Assembly: GCA_023653785.1 (NCBI GenBank)
Contig: JAMKCH010001655.1
Span: 28,218-92,217 of the forward strand
Source: Ophioderma brevispina
Lineage: Eukaryota > Echinodermata > Ophiuroidea > Amphilepidida > Ophiodermatidae
Direction: 5' to 3'
DNA: 64,000 nt
In this document: positions 1-11,240 of the stretch, piece after piece
Layout: every line of letters begins with the position of its first letter
How positions within the stretch are numbered: position 1 is the first letter of the stretch
Program-made: the position numbers and the translations under genes
Notes under the pieces: generated by a model
What the model saw: the letters and a program-made list of their open reading frames with translations, nothing else
The model's database searches: none
What the model was told of the DNA's origin: nothing

Positions 1-50
1 GAGTGTCCATTAGCTTACCTAACTACTGCAGCTGCAAATATATAGTTTCA

Positions 51-428
51 CTATTTTGCAAAATTCCCCGTTGGGATAGGTTCCCATCCATAGGGACCGT
101 CAGCTCTGTGACGTTCACCGTCTTGGTTTTGGTAGAAAAGGTGGTGATATCTGGTCTCTTTAGCTGTCTCGATGATTTCCGGAGGGAACACTATTTGTTT
201 GTGTTCCTCATTCATCCAGCAGGAATATCCAGTCATTGCCTTCTTCGGATTGTTGGTTGGCTCTGTCTTAGGAATTGGTAAGACTGGATTTCGATAGGCT
301 GTACCATCAGCTGTGCAAAAGGCTATTGTAGAGATGGATTTCAGATTCTCAGGTGCGATGGGTTTATTTTCTGATTTGCCTCTACGACGTACCGTACCAG
401 ACCTGTAGAGATTGGTTTCAGTGTTTGG
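51..428 (-). CDS. Candidate last coding exon of an unrecognised host gene
   Basis: The minus strand is open for 125 codons from position 428 down to a TAG at 51-53, in a region otherwise full of stops. The composition is protein-like (Pro, Tyr, Lys and Glu rich, little low complexity), with a basic RRRGK patch near residue 20, a CxxDGT motif mid-way and a WMNEEHKQ and GPYGWEP stretch near the C-terminus. The frame begins after an in-frame TGA (429-431). A possible splice acceptor (CTCTACAG) lies at 420-413, so the exon could start at 412 and the ATG at 236 need not be the start. I see no signal peptide or membrane segment. The short, Tyr/Pro-rich, soluble character would fit a ciliary or cytoskeletal accessory protein, but I cannot assign a family. 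If real, the rest of the gene lies at higher coordinates on the minus strand or was displaced by repeats. Confidence 0.45.
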   Translation of the reverse strand, partial: PNTETNLYRSGTVRRRGKSENKPIAPENLKSISTIAFCTADGTAYRNPVLPIPKTEPTNNPKKAMTGYSCWMNEEHKQIVFPPEIIETAKETRYHHLFYQNQDGERHRADGPYGWEPIPTGNFAK

Positions 429-429
429 T

Positions 430-1743
430 CATAGAGCCAGTGTACGTTGTCATGGTAGCTAAGACTCTCTCTCATGGGGGACTCACAAGTTTCTTACACC
501 GGCATTTTTCAATGTCGGAAAGGTAACAGACCCGCTAGAGGAGGTGTAGCGACCCCCCCCCCCCCCCCCCCGAACAAAGAAAGAGAGATGGGCACTCCAT
601 TCCTATGTACACAGGTAAGTCCCCTTTAGTTATTGAAAAATTGAACCAAAAATTCTAATATATATTTAAAAGCGGAAAACACATTTTCAGCCTCACATCA
701 ACTTGCAAATTATATAGGCCACCTTATTGTAAAAAGTGGAAGAATATACCCCCTTCCCACCCCAGGGTTTTCGCTATGGTCCCTCAAGGTATATATAGAG
801 TAACCAAGATATGCATCACATATACATGTAGGTCAATATCTCATACGAAATTGGAATTCAAATGAACTCGTTACATTACAACAAAACCTTTTGTCTTCTT
901 TTATTACTGAAATGTTCAATCAAATCTATTGATGCGTTAAGGGAAATAGCATACCAATTTGGTGTAAAACATAATCATGTATAATTTTCTCATTGGTAAA
1001 AAAGGCAGTTAAAATACATTTTCGTAAGAAAAAATTGTGTTCCAGTTTGTGAATACTCGGCCATGCGAGTGGCGACAGCGATGATGTATGGGAACAAATA
1101 CAATACCTGCGTAAATAGCCTTTGGAGGGAAACGAAATAGATCTTTGTTATCCTTGAAATTATCTCTATAACATTTTAATGAATAAAGCTGAATTTTTCA
1201 GGAAAAGAGGAGTGCTGCGTTTATTGTGTTGTATTCATAGATTTAATTAATCAGTTTCAAAACCTGAATATTTTTGGCTCACGCTTTACACTAGAATTAG
1301 AATTCCTTCAGACTAGTTTATAATTACAATTTTAATTACAGCGTAATATACAGGCATACGCCTTGAGATCCTCTTTCGGTTGTACCTGTTATAAAACAAT
1401 AACATTAGCGCTTTCATGTTCATCCGAGTGACTGCGTTAGGGGCAAATCACGTGGTTCTGCTTTGCATTTCGGTACTTCTGGTTTACCCCTTTTCACAGT
1501 TACAAAGCGCCTTGCAGCAAAATACAGCATTACGTCATGTTTTATAAGAGATATCGCACGCTCGGTCAGACAGCTAAGTTGGAAATGGCAAACCGAGCTC
1601 TGGGGTCGTAATTATTTTATATTGGTAGTCGCCGGAATGATTCATCTCGTTGTCAATTTTGGTGAAAACAAATGAATGAAATTATTTTAATATCTGACAT
1701 TTCCAAATGACTTGATTACCCTTAAGACTTGTGAATTTTTTGC
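430..1743. other. No gene seen; contains a 19-C homopolymer
   Basis: AT-rich sequence with stops in all frames. The only notable feature is a run of 19 C residues at 553-571, right after the candidate exon region. The short plus-strand frame at 1463-1675 has no recognisable features and is probably chance. Confidence 0.6.
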
Positions 1744-2125
1744 TTAACACTTAAGTGGACAAGGCGGACCTGCAAAGTCTATGTTGCCAGTTTTACGACA
1801 GACGATTTTATTCCAACTGGTATCCTTGTATTTGTTAAACTTATGAATACTTACCTAGAAAAAAAAATAATTCGTTAATTCCATAATTAGTGCGCGTCCT
1901 TACGACCCCCGTCCCCCCCCCCCAACGGGAGTGTCAGTATTATTAAAACCAACAAACGGGAAAATATTCTTGTTTAAGTATTTACATATTTATATAATTA
2001 AACAACAAATAGTAAGATAAAATTAACCCTTTATATACTGATAGCGATCAGTGAGCTTTCGCCATGTCGTCATCCCGCACTGTACAAACCTCTGGGAAAG
2101 TTGGCCATCAGTCAAAAGCACCTAC
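1744..2125 (+). mobile_element. TTAA-flanked repeat module, copy 1
   Basis: It begins with TTAACACTTAAGTGGAC at 1744 and continues for about 280 bp to a second block starting TTAACCCTTTATATACTG (about 2024) that is followed by a CGCACTGTAC motif. The same two blocks with nearly the same spacing recur at 39389-39765 (same strand) and inverted at about 10870-11240. The TTAA ends suggest a non-autonomous piggyBac-like element. No coding capacity. Boundaries on the right are approximate. Confidence 0.5.
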
Positions 2126-3332
2126 CAAAATATAATATAGTACAAATGGCAATATTTGTATTAAGTATAGGTAGATTGAACCTTGTACAGCCTATCTAGA
2201 ATGGTACAATCGAAAACTGATTTTTGTAATATTAAATCTCAACATAAGTAAGTCGTTTTGTGCATCACATTAACAAAAAAATACCAGGCTTTCCAATACT
2301 TTGGTTTCATTCCATTTGTTTGTTTCAATCGAGAGATAACTTCAGTTTACTGCGGAACACAAAAAATCGAGTTTGCGCCACTTTCTGGTTGAGTGAAAAT
2401 GGTGAAAGAATTAGTTAAACATAAATTATTCACATTTGAACAGATTTGAAATTCTTTAAAAAGGGACAAACTTCATATAGAAATTTTAAAAGATTCGAAA
2501 GCAGTTACATTATGGTGGAAATTAACTTCAGTAAGTTCTGGCTTTAAGTTAAAATTTATAACATTCGACAGTACATGCCGTAGTTTGTTAGAAGAGAATC
2601 ATGACCGTACACGAACCTCCATTCACTTTGATAAGAGAGTTTTTATGGTCTTGAAGTATCATGAAACGCAAAGTCCTACCGACACCTTTATACTTTGCTT
2701 CCAAATTAACATTGTTCTCGACTTGAACAATTAGTTAATGCACAAAGATAGTGCAATATTTTAAAACCACTTGTTTTGGATTTTGAGTGTTTATTTTGGT
2801 TGCAATGACATTTAACAGATACCAATTTTGTAATAAATTCCATTCATTGAAACGTGCAATAATATTTTAGAATTTATTAAGTTGACTATTAAAGCATGTG
2901 TCGAAAAAAATAGACTTCCTTTGTGTACTTTAATCTGTGTTTTGTTTCTTTTGCCAAGTTGAAATCTTTTGTGAGCTTCAAGACAGCACGGCACAATACA
3001 AAATCGATGTTGGTGTATCGCACTAAATCGATTATATCTCTGGATTGACAAAAGCGTATAAGATGAAAAAACACTATTGGGAAGCCCAGTCCTTGTTCTT
3101 TAATATTTATGCCAAGTAAGAATAACTTATTTTGAAATTCTACATCTTACTATTTTTTTTTTCTGATTGTACCATTTTTTTTTTGAGACAGGCTGTATAA
3201 CACAAAAAACACACATTTGTTTTCATTCCAAATGTTAGTGCTGAGGCACCAACCAGTTGAGGAGACAGGTACCGGAGCCGAAAATAAGTAATTTCATGAA
3301 CTACACAAGTCAATAATCGATTTTAGCTATGA
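2126..3332. other. No gene seen
   Basis: AT-rich DNA. The short overlapping minus-strand frames near 2812-3074 are low in information and have no motif. Confidence 0.6.
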
Positions 3333-4782
3333 TAGACTGGTTCCATTTCTCAAAAAAGTGCTTCCTACAACATGACGAAGGCATTTTGGAGTAAAAGCAA
3401 TTGGGTTAGTGTTTTTAGATGAAAATTTTATGCTTATTCCAAATTTTCTGGTCGCCAAGCTGAATTTTGAGAGGAAATGTGCCTAATTAGCATAAATTCA
3501 AAATGGCCGCCATTTTAACTTTTTTGTACATAACTCAAGGTCAAGGAATACAATTAGATCATTAGTTATAGCGTAAGGTCAACTTAACAGTTAATTTGCA
3601 TACAAATTCAAAATGGGCTGCCATTTTGACATTTTTGTACATAACTCAAGATTTAAGACTTGTACTTCATAATGGTGTCTATACATATGTTTTCAGGTCA
3701 AGGAATTAAATTAAATCATTAGTTATGGTCATGCGCCATGAGTTGGGGTATACAAAATGAGGGTGGCGTTACATTTTCACAAATATTTTTTAACATTTTA
3801 TATTGTAGCATAAGAACCAAGTTAGGTATTCAGCTGATTTATATTTCATTTTAAAGGGGAATTTATCTAGCTTTAAAATGGTAGCAGATTCCATTTTGTG
3901 TTATTTTTACTTTTTGAGTTGTCCTTATTTGAGTCAGTCGGGGTCAGAGAGGGTGGTGCCTACGGATGAGGCATGTGTTAAAGTCTAGGGATTTTTGATA
4001 TTCGGGGCTTTTGCATTTTTTTTTTTTGGTTTTATATCTTTGTAGTAACCCTGCCATGTATTAAGATAAATAACATCTCATTTTGTTTGTTATTTATGTG
4101 GCATTCATTTTGACTCATACAACAGTTTAAGCTATGATGTTAATTGAAGGTAACAAATTAGACTGCCACAAAATGTTGTACTTTTGTACATCAAAATTTC
4201 ACTTTTCCACCCTATATGACACTTGTGGCACCCTATATATGCACATACAAGTTGCATATTTGTCTTCCTTATATTTTTAGCTTTTATAGGTATCTCAAAA
4301 ACAATTGATGACTTACTCTCATTTAAGTGTGAAAACGTGTAATATTTGGTAGTTTCAAGCATGTAACACATTTTGCTCCCAACGCATGGCGCATGACCTT
4401 ATACTTATATCATGTTGACAGTTAATTTGCATAAAAATCAAAATGCCACCATGTTAATTTATTCTTATTAATTAGCTCATCTGCAGAATACCTTCATAAC
4501 TTAACTGATGATCTAGTTTGTGTCTCCCTCTGACCCTGAAACATTGTAAGACACAAGAATGAATTCTTTACAAACCTTAAAGATTGAGTTTATGTAACAA
4601 AAAATGTTTAAAAATGGCGGCCATTTTGAATTTATGGCAAATAGGCACACTTTCACTAAAAATTACTTTGGACCGGAAAATTTGAATCAAGCATAAAATG
4701 TTCATATAGAAACACTATTTCAATTGTTTTTACTCAAAAATGCCTTCGACTATTTTTCTCTTTGGAAATGGAACCAGACTAG
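3333..4782. mobile_element. 1.45-kb inverted-repeat element
   Basis: The ends are imperfect inverted repeats of roughly 190 bp (about 3333-3530 and 4590-4782). Both carry the words TGGTTCCATTT, GAAGGCATTTT and TTTTATGCTT in mirrored order. The arms include a GGCCGCCATTTT motif in each orientation. Inside, a unit with AAAATGGCNGCCATTTT, TTGTACATAACTCAAG and ATCATTAGTTAT is repeated in tandem (about 3500-3735) and appears inverted near 4380-4450. No transposase frame is visible, so this is best read as a non-autonomous foldback-like DNA element. Target-site duplications could not be fixed by eye. Confidence 0.65.
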
Positions 4783-4801
4783 GATTACAAATGTTAATAT
4801 T

Positions 4802-4987
4802 CCGGTGTGAAAGCAGTAGTATGTCCGGTGGTAGCCATAGTCCGGTGGCTCCATAACGAATAACGGAATAAATCGTGAAACGAATGTTGCGTGAAGAGTC
4901 AAAACTGAATCGATTGCCCTATTTGTTCACCATTTGTTCCCGGACTATGAAGTACACCGGACAATGGTTTCGTCCTACACACACCGG
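4802..4987. mobile_element. CCGGTGT-ended MITE, copy 1
   Basis: A 186-bp element begins CCGGTGTGAAAGCAG and ends ACACCGG. Two other copies (33499-33672 and 41089-41264) share the conserved centre CAATCGATTCAGTT, CGCAACATT and TTTATTCCGTTA. Repeated CCGG-type words occur at both ends. Non-coding. Relative to copies 2 and 3 this copy lies in the opposite orientation. Confidence 0.75.
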
Positions 4988-5059
4988 CCCCTGGTTTGGT
5001 AGAAATCTAGGCCTTTATTTCACCTGATGCTGTCAGCACTATGTATATTTTTTTTGGGT

Positions 5060-6373
5060 ATATAGTAGGGTGGGACGAAAAATGCTTTTTTTGTTTTTTT
5101 CTTTCTCGGATCCCACTTGGAACTCCTGAGGAATTTTCCTTGGGTATATTCTATTGTAAACCTGAAGTATTAGTATATCGGACATGTTTCCCCCAGCAGT
5201 AGAATCTCTTTCATTTCCCTGTGACTGACAATACAAAATGTAATTTGACCATATTTTGTAGATTTCTACACCAATCCTAAATCTCTGAAATACATAACTG
5301 CTTTTTACAGAAATCGTTGAAAAGGATATGAATAAATAAATTGGATATCATTCTTTCGTTATCCATTAAAATCATCCTTTATTGTGACTTTGTCAAGTTC
5401 TTTCTTTCAATCTGTTTTACCCCTACACCTCAAACTAAAACTACCTTATTTTATATCATCTATTGCAATATATGAATTTAGCTCTCATAGAGATACTCTT
5501 TTGTTCAAGTGGTTTAAGTTTGCTAACCAAAGGAGAGATTGAACATTGTCTCACAAGGCCAAACTGAATGAAGCTATAAATGCAGTGAGTAGCTTGAAGG
5601 AAAGTGTTCAAATTTTTGCTTTTGTAATTAGGTTCTTTTCTTATTGTAGGGATTGTGGGTGTACTGATATCTATACTATAGAATTAAAAGAAACAACTTT
5701 TATATGGTTTAAATGGTATCAGAATTTCACCTTTGCATAAAATTTGATTTGGATCCTTGCAATGACCAAATGTACTAAAATGTTGAATTCATGACACATT
5801 CCCGTGATAAATACATAATTTTAACCTGTTAAATATGTACTTTTCATCCTATATAGTCAAAAGTATGAGAAATAAGCCAATTCTGGGATGCTTGTCTTTC
5901 CCCAATCTTTGCATATCTTACCTTTTTGGATTGAAGAAGTTTTTTGAAAATCATCGAACGCAATTTTATACCAAGAAATAATGTATCTTACTAGAAAGCT
6001 ATTTTAAAGGTCTAGGGTACAAAATCGCCATTCTCTATATTGCTAGTGGATCAAATTGGTTCCTTTTTGGTCAACTTATTTTGTTGCTCATAATGAACCT
6101 ACACCAGTTAATGGACTATCAAGGGGCAACATACCTTTTAATGCATGGTAAATTCAATAATATTACAAAATGTGAGAAAACATGCAAAATGTTTTTTTTG
6201 TTGTACAGGAGTGTATAAGGGAAACGAGTGGGTGGTATCTACTGCCTAGGGTGCAACGCTTCGAATCTTACTATTTCAGGTTTAAACAATAGCATAGACC
6301 CAATGAAATTTCTCCAGGAGTTTCAAGTTGGATCCCGGAGAAAAAAGGCATTTTTCGTCCAACCCTAGTATAG
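5060..6373. mobile_element. 1.3-kb inverted-repeat element (AGGGTNGGACGAAAAATGC ends)
   Basis: About 125-bp inverted repeats at 5063-5190 and 6250-6370 share, in order from the tip, a GGACGAAAAATGC word, a GGATCC word, AACTCCTG, a GGGT and TATTCTATTGT-like stretch, and AAACCTGAA. Flanks are TATAG on the left and CTATA-like on the right, compatible with a TA target but not proof. The interior is AT-rich and the plus frame 5546-5740 shows no transposase motif, so the element appears non-autonomous. Confidence 0.65.
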
Positions 6374-6950
6374 ATGGTCCTTGCCCATTTGAGCCCATTG
6401 TTTTTCAAATTCGACAACTATTTTTGCCCGTAATTTCTACGTTGCTTCAGTGGAATTCAAGATTTGATTGCTTCATTATTATGTCTTATGAGTCTTATGT
6501 GTGCGGTATCAATTTCATCATGGGAACATGCTTAAGAGAGTGTGGGCCCATGGACCCCCCTATCCACAAAAAGAGGTAGGAAAAACAACTGAGGCTAATA
6601 TATAGTATAGATCAGTATATATAATAATTTTATTTTGATACTCAAATTAGACTCAATACCAAATTTAAATAGACACGATGACATATCAAGAAAAAATGCG
6701 ACCCCTTTTTTTAACACATTTTCTTTTTCAGTATTGAGAATGGTTTCAATGTATTCAATCATATAGTTAATAAGCCCAAACGCACGCACTTTATGTCATA
6801 AAAAAGAATTGAGTATTTTCCCCGTGTTCTCGAGGGACGATTAGAACAGCATACAAGCGGATAAGGGAAACCCAAATTATTGCTGCACCGGGTTTACCCC
6901 TTCATTAGGGCTAAAGCCACTCAAGACAATAAGGGTATAATGGGTACTAT
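6374..6950. other. No gene seen
   Basis: AT-rich spacer with only short frames lacking motifs. Confidence 0.6.
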
Positions 6951-7444
6951 CTATACTGTTACAACAAAAAACAAGAACTTATACAACTTGTTTAAAAGTT
7001 CAAGCATCAGTTGTTTAAATTTTTAAACAAGATTGGATGACGAACAAGATAAAAAGCAGTTGTTTAAAGATTGCGAGTTGTTTATTTTTTTTAAAACTTA
7101 TACAACCTTGTGTTATAACAACAAACTTAAACAACAGCACTTTCGCTCCCAAATTAATTTTAGAGTTTCATTTTTTGTCACCTAAAGTCATATCTCGCTC
7201 TCTCAACATAGCAATTACGATGCATCATAACTCCTTGTTGCCTAAGGTAGTAATAAGGACATTATAAGGTTCAAAATGATACCCAACTTCATAGTATGAA
7301 TTGTTCCATATTTGAGATACAAAAATATAATCGGAATGTATTTGTTGGTAGAAACGCTCAAGTGTTCTATGGATCACAAAGGATTAAACAACCCTCTTTT
7401 TAAAGAGCAACATTTTAAAAAGTGTTCTAACAGTGTAACATTTA
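6951..7444. mobile_element. Possible 0.5-kb MITE with ACTGTTA ends
   Basis: The left end reads ACTGTTACAAC and the right end is the near inverse GTTCTAACAGTGTAAC, about 490 bp apart. The interior repeats the word TTGTTTAAA (or its complement) many times, including a palindrome near 7013-7031. No coding capacity; boundaries uncertain. Confidence 0.35.
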
Positions 7445-8024
7445 GAGAATAAAAGATGAGATTTGTTGTTTTGGCCATCTTTGATGGTGTCATAATGGAT
7501 GGGCATCCAATATTTGAGTGGTGGATGCCATTCTTATTCAGTAATGTGTAATGTTTGCTTTTTTATCGATATAATTTATTTGTCAAAAATATTCTTACAT
7601 CATTCCTTTTTATTCATTTAAATAATCGCACCCCTCTTGAAAACAAATGTTTCAATCCAAGGAACCAAGGTCATCGCGCGGTGATCGTCACGTTGCGTAA
7701 ATTGCATTTGTGTTTACCAACACGACATGCACGACGCAGTATAAACGCGCCGTTTGCGCGTGTCATATATTCGACTACACTATCCATCTATTACCCAGTA
7801 ATGGATGGGCGGAGCTTTGACCTAAACCAATCAAATTTCTTGTTAACATGATAAACCACGCCCACTGAAGTCCCAGGCTTTCTGTCTTCTCGGGGCATTA
7901 TTTATCATCCGTGGAGTTAGTTATTGTATTGAATCCATGGGAAGCAATTTGCATGGATTACCATAACAATTCAGAATGACGTCTAACACCAGAACACGTC
8001 AATGAAGCGGTATGTGCTTCATAG
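7445..8024. other. Spacer with GC-box and CCAAT-like words
   Basis: Around 7805-7865 the plus strand holds GGGCGGAGC, CCAATCA and CCACGCCCAC within 60 bp, just upstream of a GC-richer stretch that contains the open frame at 8025-8255. This could be promoter-like but may be coincidence. The plus frame 7555-7851 has no motif. Confidence 0.25.
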
Positions 8025-8255
8025 AACCGACCTGAGATTCACCAATGTGACAATGGGTTACGAAGAGCGCTGGACAGACACTATTCTGGCGCAGAGTGGC
8101 ACTTTATTAATCGCCATCCGGTGGAAGCTCACATGGTTTCTCGGGCATTCGACTCCATTCAGCGACTTCCAGTAAAACTTTCCATGATGCTTGTAAATGC
8201 TTCATACAGGAAAGGTCAGAGAAAGTTAAAATGTAAATTGCTATGGTACATCTAA
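8025..8255 (+). other. Short coding-like island, unrecognised
   Basis: After a TAG at 8022-8024 the plus strand is open for 76 codons in a stretch of higher GC than its neighbours. It includes a plausible amphipathic sequence (RRALDRHYSG, VSRAFDSIQRLP) and runs into AAAGGTCAG, a weak donor-like site near 8213. The minus strand is also open over part of it (about 8225-8120) behind a pyrimidine-rich stretch. I do not recognise either reading. It could be one exon of a host gene or a decayed repeat. Confidence 0.2.
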
Positions 8256-9599
8256 ACACTAGCTAACATATCGCGTTCGATTTTTACCAAACCTGTAATT
8301 GTAAGTGTAGATGGAGATATGTTAAGCTAAAAACCTGGTTCCTGGAGAAGCAAACTGTGTGCAACGCTGTCTCTGATATTTTGGGCAATCGGCTATGGAC
8401 ATTCAAAACATGAAAAAGTTATACAAAAGAAATCAAAACCGAAGTAAACCTTTTAGGATCAAACAAACCCTGTAACTATAAATGCTTAAATGATTTAGTT
8501 ATCTCCTCCCAATCGTTTGGGGGAAATAATTTTTCCAAAACTCAATTGGGGCTTCAGTGGCGCATAACCAACGTAATTCTCTCGTTAAACCGTTATTTAA
8601 TGAAATGGCGTATGTTTATTTCAATTATCTTGTTGCAATGCAACACAATAAAATGAAGGAAAACATCCATTCAATCGCGATAGCAAGGAAGTATCAGGAA
8701 CCCGTTTATACACATTCCGAAATGAATGAAAATTTAATTTTGGTCAAATTAGTTCATAATTGATCGTTTATTGAAGTAAGAGAAACATTCCGATAAAAAA
8801 ACGCCAACGAGAACGAGTATAAAAGAATTTGCGTGTCTATTATAAGGGTTGCTAAACGAGAAGTTGGGGGAAGAAGAGGACAGTGGTGTACATTGGTGTA
8901 CATTTAAACACAATTTGACTGATTTTCAAAAATACCCTGTACATTTTACCCACCCCCCCCCACAACCCTTATTTTGCAAAGTTCCCCACACGAGTTGGAC
9001 TCAAAAATTATGATTCAGCGCCCTTCAAACTAGAGAAAAAAACCATCTTCAAACTTCTTCCCTTCTTGACTTTACCGAGATATTCAAGATGGCGTCCAAG
9101 TAAACGCCATAGCTGATAATAATTGAATCAGTACTACTTCAGTAAATATTTATGGGAAGAAAGATCTTACTGGACTCAAGAATTCAATTTCTGACACTTA
9201 TAAAGTCGATCACATACTTGAAGTTCAAAAAGGCTGCCAAAACTGATAATTTTAGAAGAATCAGCACCTTAACAAATGTGTAGGTATATGTTATTGGACA
9301 CAATAAACACATTTCTATATTTATTAACAAATATTTCTAATTGTCCTGAAATTTCAGACTTCAAATATATTTGATTACAAAATTTTAAATTTGTATTATG
9401 TATTTTTAAAGAAATTAACAATTTTGGCTGTCTGACATCATGAGGCAGTTACAAAGCATCATAAATATGTCTATTGTAGCCAATAGCAGGTACCAATTAT
9501 TTTGAAAATTAATTTTATCCAACATTGCTTCTGATTAGAAATATCTGTTTTGGCAAAGTCCATTTTGACATTGGCAGTATGTAGCGATTTTGAGATTAT
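8256..9599. other. No gene seen
   Basis: AT-rich, with a short C-run near 8947-8960. No recognisable repeat or coding signal. Confidence 0.55.
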
Positions 9600-10050
9600 T
9601 ATCCCACTGATGGCGTTCACTTTAGACGCATATTGGATATTCGGTAAAGCCATGGCGAGGACCGCGCTGTAAGAAACTGAGTGTCCCCCCATTCAGATGC
9701 GTTTTGCTATGCTGTACCGAGCGACGTATGCCAGCAGCACGATAAAACGGCGTGCCACCTGATAGACGCTGAGGACAACTCTATAGTTGACGAGCTTAGG
9801 CTGACATATCACACGGCGTGAACTCACAGATTGCAACCTCACTGCGCGACCCCAGCAATACAAGTGGACTGGCCATTGGCCCCCGTTTGGCTGAGCCGAC
9901 ATTACTCACCGTTACACCGGACACTGTATTTACTGACACCGCCGCAAATGGATTTAGTGATTGTATTTTGTGAACCTGCCTTCAGTCCAGCTGTCAAATA
10001 GCTACGGCGCTTTTCGTATAAATAAACTGGGTTGCCGGGTGGGTTATAGT
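9600..10050 (+). other. GC-rich coding-like island, unrecognised, strand unclear
   Basis: A 450-bp stretch clearly richer in GC and CpG than its flanks. On the plus strand two overlapping protein-like frames follow each other with a frame change: 9681-9821 (46 codons, Cys/Asp-rich) and 9800-9973 (57 codons, with a TLLTVTPDTVFTDTA segment). On the minus strand 9902-10090 is open and ends at a strong donor-like GTGAGTAA (about 9913-9906). Either strand could carry a decayed exon. GC richness itself makes stops rarer, so this is only suggestive. Confidence 0.25.
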
Positions 10051-10577
10051 CGACCATTAAAAAAAAAATAGTGGCGATGAAAACTTCCATAACTTATATT
10101 TATGTGCGAACAGTTTTTTTTAAAATGTTTTTTTTTGTTTAAATAGTTTTAACGAGCTTGTAAGATTAGTAATTAGAGATCTAAGGGTTGTGTCAATAGA
10201 ATGTCCGCCATCTTGGACAACTTGCTGGCCTATCGTCGCTGGGGGGGGAGGAAAACCTAACATGTATTCTTCAAAGGTCAGTGCAAATCCTCTATGTAAA
10301 AAGGGACCCACACACACTAAAACCTATGAAGTTTAAATATTGTTACCTAAATTTGAGGCAAAAAAAATCACAGCGAATAAAACAGTACTCTATTTTAAAA
10401 ATATTTGCCTCTGTAAACATTAACAACTGCAAAAACCGACTTATACCGTCCAGGTGCTTGTTCTGATGCAAAGCTCCGAGGGTCACGTACCGGCGGGACC
10501 CTAACTGGATAAATTAATAGTGAAATTTACTGGTTTCTCAGTGGAGTCTGTATTGTCTGTCATGACTAAAAAGTTGG

Positions 10578-11240
10578 TTAACACTTAGTGGACAGGGTCT
10601 TTCTTCTAACTCCGAAGAATTTTTTTGCACGCACTTTATACCAAGCGTGCAGGGTCATAAGACACTACCAATTAAGTAAAAATTAAATTCACAAAGAAAC
10701 TATTGGCGCAAAACATTACTTTCATGGTCGTAAAAACACAAAACAAAAAAAAGGGAACACAACGTAACACGGCTTGTTTCCACAAAATGATCTGTGCATT
10801 GAAAAAGTTGGTATAGTGTTCTAAATGTCAAACTACCTATATTGAACACAATTATGTATTTTTATATGGCTATTTTTTGTAGGTGACCATTGTCATGCCT
10901 TTCTCACTTACAGTGGCGTGATGGAGGTGTGGCACAAACCAAAGAGAATCGCTACAGCATGTAAAGGGTTAAATGAGTTTACGTTAGTGTTTAATCGTAA
11001 AATATATAACAATACTTTTAAAAACATCGTGATACTTGTTTTAATTAATAACAGTTTTACTGACACTCCCATTACATGGACAAGGTGGTACTTGGGACCC
11101 AACCTAATTACCTAATTTTAAAGAGGAGATGGATTTTAATATTTTTTTAATGGACAAGATTGCGATCCAAAGTGACACAAATACGAAAAATATGAGTCGA
11201 AAAAAAATGTAGTTGCGCCCGTCTCAAGTCCAAGTGTTAA
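10578..11240. mobile_element. TTAA-flanked element containing an inverted module copy
   Basis: It begins TTAACACTTAGTGGAC (10578) and ends with the inverse TCCAAGTGTTAA (11237-11240). Read from the right end on the minus strand, it carries the same two blocks as 1744-2125: the TTAACACTT end, then about 270 bp later TTAACCCTTTACATGCTG (ending at about 10973). A further internal copy of the GGACAAGGTGG...GGGACCCAACC end block lies at about 11075-11107. Fits a nested, non-autonomous piggyBac-like family. Confidence 0.5.
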
